Shown here: positions 59,631 to 64,000 of the stretch, piece after piece
Numbering within the stretch: position 1 is the stretch's first letter
How the letters are laid out: every line of letters starts with the position of its first letter
Assembly: GCF_001522545.3 (NCBI RefSeq)
Contig: NC_031772.1
Span: 4,690,385-4,754,384, forward strand
DNA length: 64,000 nt
Direction: 5' to 3'
Origin: Parus major
Lineage: Eukaryota; Chordata; Aves; Passeriformes; Paridae
Program-made: the position numbers and the translations under genes
The notes under the pieces: generated by a model
Database searches by the model: none
Seen by the model: only the letters and a program-made list of their open reading frames with translations
Told to the model about the DNA's origin: nothing

Positions 59631-60357
59631 AGAATCAGCTCAATCCATGCCAATGCCACAATACAGAAAATAATTCAGAGGCCTGACTTTAAGTAGATTT
59701 TGGCCTAAGTTTTAAGCCCAGGGCTCTCCTGTCTCAAATGGTGTTTTGGGGTTTTTTATTTGTTTCAGTGAGAAATTTAATTGTATGCCTGTGCTGAGCA
59801 ATTTCTGTTGGGATTGGCAATTTCTGCTCTGCCTGTTCTGCAGTCTCTGGATGTGAAATTATTCTCATTTGCAAATAATTTTACCATTTCTTCTTCTCTG
59901 TGAGGCTGAGAAGGGTGGGCCAGAACAAAATGTGCTTTCAAAGAGATGCATGTAAAACAATCATCTGTTAAACAAAATTACCCAGAAAAAAATACTTGAA
60001 AAAAACTCTTGTTATCTGTACTCTTTGCTAAACCTTTATTAGAAGCTGATAATGCAACATTTTAAATATTAAATTCAGCAGCATCTCAAAAGACTTGTGG
60101 GATACCCCCAATGCTTCAATATAATCTGAAACAAAAGATCTTGAAATCATCCTGTGCCATCTCTGAGTAAATTTTTATTTTTTTAATTTTTTATCAGTCT
60201 GGGTGGGGGTTTTTTGGCCTAAGGACTACATTTCTCATCAAGCTGCTCTTAAATTAAATAATGAAGGATTGAAATGTTTGGGGAAGAAAAGGCTGTGGCC
60301 ACTATTGCTTCTTCCAGTGCTCTGGGCTTGGTTAAGAAACTTCAGCTCTTTCATTTG

Positions 60358-60359
<2 letters not shown>
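59631..60359. other. Non-coding sequence, nothing recognised
   Basis: Unique A+T-rich sequence between a CR1 end and the (TA)n tract. No exon, RNA gene or transposon was seen. Confidence 0.5.
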
Positions 60360-60393
<34 letters not shown>

Positions 60394-60530
60394 GCATATA
60401 TTAGAAATACATATAAATAATTGTAATTTCTCTATAAATATTTATAATAATTCTATTTATCATTCTATATGATAGATATTTCTATTGTATTATATTAATA
60501 ATTAATTTCTATTTATCATTATATCTCAGA
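60360..60530. repeat. (TA)n microsatellite and A+T-rich low-complexity tract
   Basis: A perfect TA dinucleotide run at about 60362-60388, followed by imperfect TTTATAATA-type sequence to about 60.53 kb. It is probably variable in length and prone to slippage. Confidence 0.9.
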
Positions 60531-63244
60531 TGGGTACCTGCTTAAGCCATAACAGCTTCTCCCAGGCCCCAGGAAGACATGGACAGGCCTCACGTAGCCT
60601 TAACTTGTCTTGAGATCCCATCTTTTATCTGTGGGAACCTGCTCCCTCAGCAGGACGGACTTTTTGTGGGAAAGTGAATTGTTTGGGCGTGCTCAGGACT
60701 GTTCTCCCTGCGATGCCTCCCAGAAATGGGGGAAGAAAGGGTTAAATCAGCCTTTAGCATCCCCTGTAATTATTCCTGCCCAATTGTCTCCAACTGGAAA
60801 CTCACAATTTGTTACCACTTAGTTGGTTTCGGTGAATGAAGAGGATTCATTGCTTTTTGCCGGCGTTCAGACCTTTTGTTCACGGTTTGGAGAAAATTGC
60901 AATCTTTTCTTGCTACTGTTCCAGCTTTAGCCATGCTTGGTTAAGCCAGTGCTCAGATTTCTCTGGATTCATTCACATCCACCAATCTGGGAGCGAGCAG
61001 GGCTGGATTTTCTTTTCTTTTTACTGCTTTTCTTTGAGTATTTTGTTTTCAAACCGACACCAGCAGAACACTTATTTTTACGATCTTTAATATTTTTGCA
61101 GCGACTCCTCTTTCTGAAATTTCCCTCTCTTTATGGGGTGGACATTTATCTGACTGCTGTTAACATTTCCTGAGCTTCACAAGACACTAAAGAAATAAAA
61201 AAAAGAAGCCACTGCTGTAGGCATAGGTAATAAAAATGATGTGGTGACATTATATAAACCAGCATCCAGTGCTTGTTCATGGCTTGGTTAACTTTTGTGA
61301 GTGGTGTCAGCAGCTCCTGTGGGATAAGCACAGATTACACTTCATGGAAAAGATCTCAGAAAGTTTAGTAGCTGAAGGGTTATTTTTTAATAAAAAGTGA
61401 GTGAGATGGAGCGCGCTGATTCTGATTAACCAACTGTGACAGATGGTAATTCTTCCCTTTAAACGTGGCTTAGAGAAATTAAATTCAAGGTGATTTAAGA
61501 ACTCTTTAAGAGCTGCTGAACCCAACCTAAAGAAAAAACAAAAAGCAGAGCAGAACACCTTGAAGTTTGCTTTATTTGCTCTTAATGGGTGTCTCTGACA
61601 TTGGGGAGCCAGCAGGGATTGACATTCCCAGGGATTCCCACGTTCCCAGGGACCCACAGGGACCTTTCCACCCTTTCCTGTAGTGTCCAGGGTGCCATGG
61701 GGCTGGCCCAGGAAATGTGTTTGGCTGTGCAAACCTCCTTCAATCTGAGTAATGGCAATTTATTATCTCAGGGAGATAATAGGGAAAAAAAATAATTATC
61801 ATAATATATAATAATTATTATATATTGATATAATTGTATTATATATTAATATTAATAGTTTATCTATAATAATAATTATCTCAGGAAGATAAATGTTTTG
61901 GGGTCGGAGGAAGGAATTATTATACATTTCATAGGAGACTTCTCCCTGAGTTCTGCAAAACCTGTGCTGTGCCTTTCTGAAGGATGTTTGTGGGGCTTGG
62001 GTGGATGAGGGATGGCTGAGACCTTCCCATTGTGACTCCCAAAGCATCGACTGGGGTTGATTTAAAGGGATCTCAGCTGGCCAGGGCCAAGCCAGCTCTG
62101 TTCTCCTGGTTTCACACTAAGAGTCTGTGAACAGCAGCAGCCTGCCCTTCATCGAATTGCATCCCCATGAAGTGAATCCAGGATCTCAAAACTGGACTCA
62201 GTTTCACTCTAAAGAGGTTAGAATATGACTGTACACCCTGATTAGATGGTTTAAAGCACTGTGTGAAACCCTGGGCTGAGCAGAGTTTGCAGTTCTTTTC
62301 ATATGGGCATATGCCTGCATGGTTTTCACAGGAAATCAAACCCTAAACCTTCGGGGCATTTCTGCTAATCACGTTTCTAGGAACAGCACACAAAGGCAAA
62401 TAATGGGCTTCAGCATTCTGATTTGTAAAACCATGAGAAAGCAACTTGTAAGAGGGGTGGGGTTGTCTGGGTGTAGCTTGGGAGCACAGCATTCCTCTGC
62501 TTGTCCCTAATGGATCAAAAACAAGATTGTAGCTGAGCAGGAACAGGACTGAGCTGTGATATAAAGTCTTGTACAAGGGGTTGCATCCCACTGGGAGCAG
62601 AGCAGCTCATCCCTGAATTCCTGAGGTGCTCCTGTCCCAGCCTTTTGGTTGATATCCATGTGAAGAAGAAAGTGAGCCAGCTGCAACAGTGATGTTCAAA
62701 TCCTTAAAGGCCTCCCAGCTTCCCAGGATGGCTCCTGTAGCTATTACTCTTTATGTAGCTGAGCTATTCTACTGCAAACATAAATCTCTTTATTTATAAA
62801 ACACAGTGTTTCAGCTATTTTGTGTTATCTTGGTGTCAGTGGTTTCAATATGATTTCTTGAAATTGCTTCTGTCAGCTGTGGGGTAACTGGGAGTTGGAA
62901 ATATATTTATGTGTGCACCTTTGTGTTTCATCCTCTACATGTGCACATCTCTATTTATATCAGATACTGTTCTCAATTAAGTTTTAGTACAATTCTTCCA
63001 CTGATTCTATTAATTAATAGAAAATTATGAAAACCATCCACAGCATAGTTTTTGAGGGGAATTTCTGCCCTCTGCTAGCTATGGAGTTTGAAGCAGACAC
63101 AAGTGATTATGTTCATTTTCCCTTTTCTGGTTGGATGAGTTCTTTCCTCTGGAGACATTTCTCAGGTGGATGTTCACATATATTAATGGAAAATTACAAT
63201 TTTCTGTAGGTATTCTCTAACATGGACAAACACTGCTGGGTGTC
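60531..63244. other. Non-coding sequence, no gene seen
   Basis: Unique sequence apart from the A+T tract at 61.76-61.89 kb. Frames of up to 141 codons (61307-61732, minus) have no domain. No transposon was recognised. Confidence 0.5.
61762..61892. repeat. A+T-rich tract flanked by an 18-bp direct repeat
   Basis: ATTATCTCAGGGAGATAA (61762-61779) and ATTATCTCAGGAAGATAA (61875-61892) are direct repeats with one mismatch, bracketing about 95 bp of nearly pure A+T sequence. It could be a local duplication followed by A+T expansion, or a target-site-like duplication around an inserted A+T-rich piece. Confidence 0.7.
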
Positions 63245-63395
63245 CATCCCATCCCTGGAAATGTCCAAGGCCAGGTTGGATGGGGCTTGGAGCAGCCTGG
63301 GCTAGGGGAAGGTGACCCTGCCCATGGCAGGGTGTGGCACTGGATGGGCTTTGAGGTCCTTTCCAGCATAAACCATACCTGGATTTTATGATTCC
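63245..63395 (+). mobile_element. CR1 LINE 3'-end fragment
   Basis: Sense-strand CR1: CCCATCCCTGGAAATGTCCA, AGGCCAGGTTGGATGGGGCT, GGAGCAGCCTGGGCTAGGGG, GTGACCCTGCCCATGGCAGG and the terminal TTTGAGGTCCTTTCCAGCAT then TTTTATGATTCC. Same subtype as the copies at 29.9 and 33.9 kb, and comparatively well preserved. Confidence 0.92.
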
Positions 63396-64000
63396 TTAAC
63401 CAATCCTGTCGTTAAGGCAGAGCCTCATGGGAAGGGAAGGGATTATCTTTGTTTTCTGTGTTTTTCCCCTGAGTCTCCTGCCAGTGCAGTCTTTCAGACT
63501 CATCCCAAACTGTGTTTTTTGGACATACTTGTGCATGATGCACGTCCTGTTCAACTTCTGCCTTCTTCCATAACCTATCCTTCAGCAAGGAGCTTGGTCC
63601 TGGAGTGGGAAACTCCCTCTTTGTCCAGCCACAGGTGATCACTGAGCTCAGGAGAAACAGTCTCTGACCTCCTGCATGGCTCAGTGGGGAACCTGTAACC
63701 TCAGAGCATCAAAGTGGGCGCCTTTCATTATTTTTAACACTGGTGGAATGATTTATTAATGTGCATTTTTATATATCCAAACACCTCGTGCATCACTGTG
63801 ACACAATTCTTACCAAACCATCAGTGCTGAGCACTTCAAAGTGCTGAAAGTGGTGGCATTTAAATATTTAATTTAAATATATGGTGATTCCCATGAAATC
63901 ATCGTGTTCTGCATCTTGAGGCTTTTAGGAAGAAATGACAGACTTGAATTAACACTTGGTCATTATTGTTCTATCATGTGCTCTCATTGCTTCATGAGGA
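63396..64000. other. Non-coding sequence, nothing recognised
   Basis: Unique sequence to the window edge. A 76-codon minus frame (63412-63642) has no domain. No gene is visibly cut by the right-hand edge. Confidence 0.5.

Overview
The window looks like about 64 kb of bird chromosome without a recognisable protein-coding exon. The main evidence is a set of about twelve short, mostly 5'-truncated CR1 LINE fragments. They carry the avian CR1 3'-end signature: CCCATCCCTGGA, then a block like GGAGGTCTTTTCCA, then GATTCTATG-like ends. The background is A+T-rich and CpG-poor, with few repeats and no SINEs or recognisable LTR elements. The CR1 subtypes (for example AAGGCCAGGTTGGATGGGG followed by CTTGGAGCA) fit a neoavian, possibly passerine, genome. 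That lineage call is from memory and was not checked. The long open frames on both strands are either translations of a 20-bp minisatellite, a decayed CR1 open frame, or chance frames. None shows a known domain or a convincing exon with splice sites.

Layout. 1-9 kb: unique sequence with an octamer/homeodomain-type palindrome near 0.6 kb, CR1 fragments at 4.2, 8.1, 8.7 and 9.0 kb, and a 20-bp-unit minisatellite broken by a 446-N assembly gap (6.7-7.4 kb). 9-22 kb: almost free of transposons. It holds an ancient-looking palindromic repeat at 17.64 kb with 15-bp perfect arms and an unusual CpG-rich stem-loop at 18.73 kb. 22-34 kb: the longest CR1 copy (22.45-22.96 kb), which keeps a trace of the ORF2 C-terminus, a small CpG pocket beside it, and further CR1 3' ends at 24.4, 26.8, 29.9 and 33.9 kb. 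34-55 kb: about 21 kb in which I see no CR1. It contains several A+T-rich stretches dense in homeodomain and GATA-type words (44.4, 46.7-47.5 and 53.0-53.4 kb) and a strongly purine-rich tract ending in a good splice-donor sequence (47.7-48.0 kb). 55-64 kb: a CpG-island-like segment at 56.8-57.26 kb, which is the best promoter candidate in the window, then A+T simple repeats and CR1 ends at 59.5 and 63.2 kb.

Interpretation (inference): this resembles part of a gene desert or a very large intron. The regulatory candidates are the CpG island, the GATA cluster and the A+T-rich islands inside the CR1-poor intervals. No operon, bacterial feature, tRNA, rRNA or CRISPR array was seen. I did not find a clear undescribed system. 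The most interesting items are the 17.6-kb palindrome, the 18.7-kb CpG-rich stem-loop, the 47-kb GATA cluster with its neighbouring purine tract, and the orphan CpG island at 57 kb.
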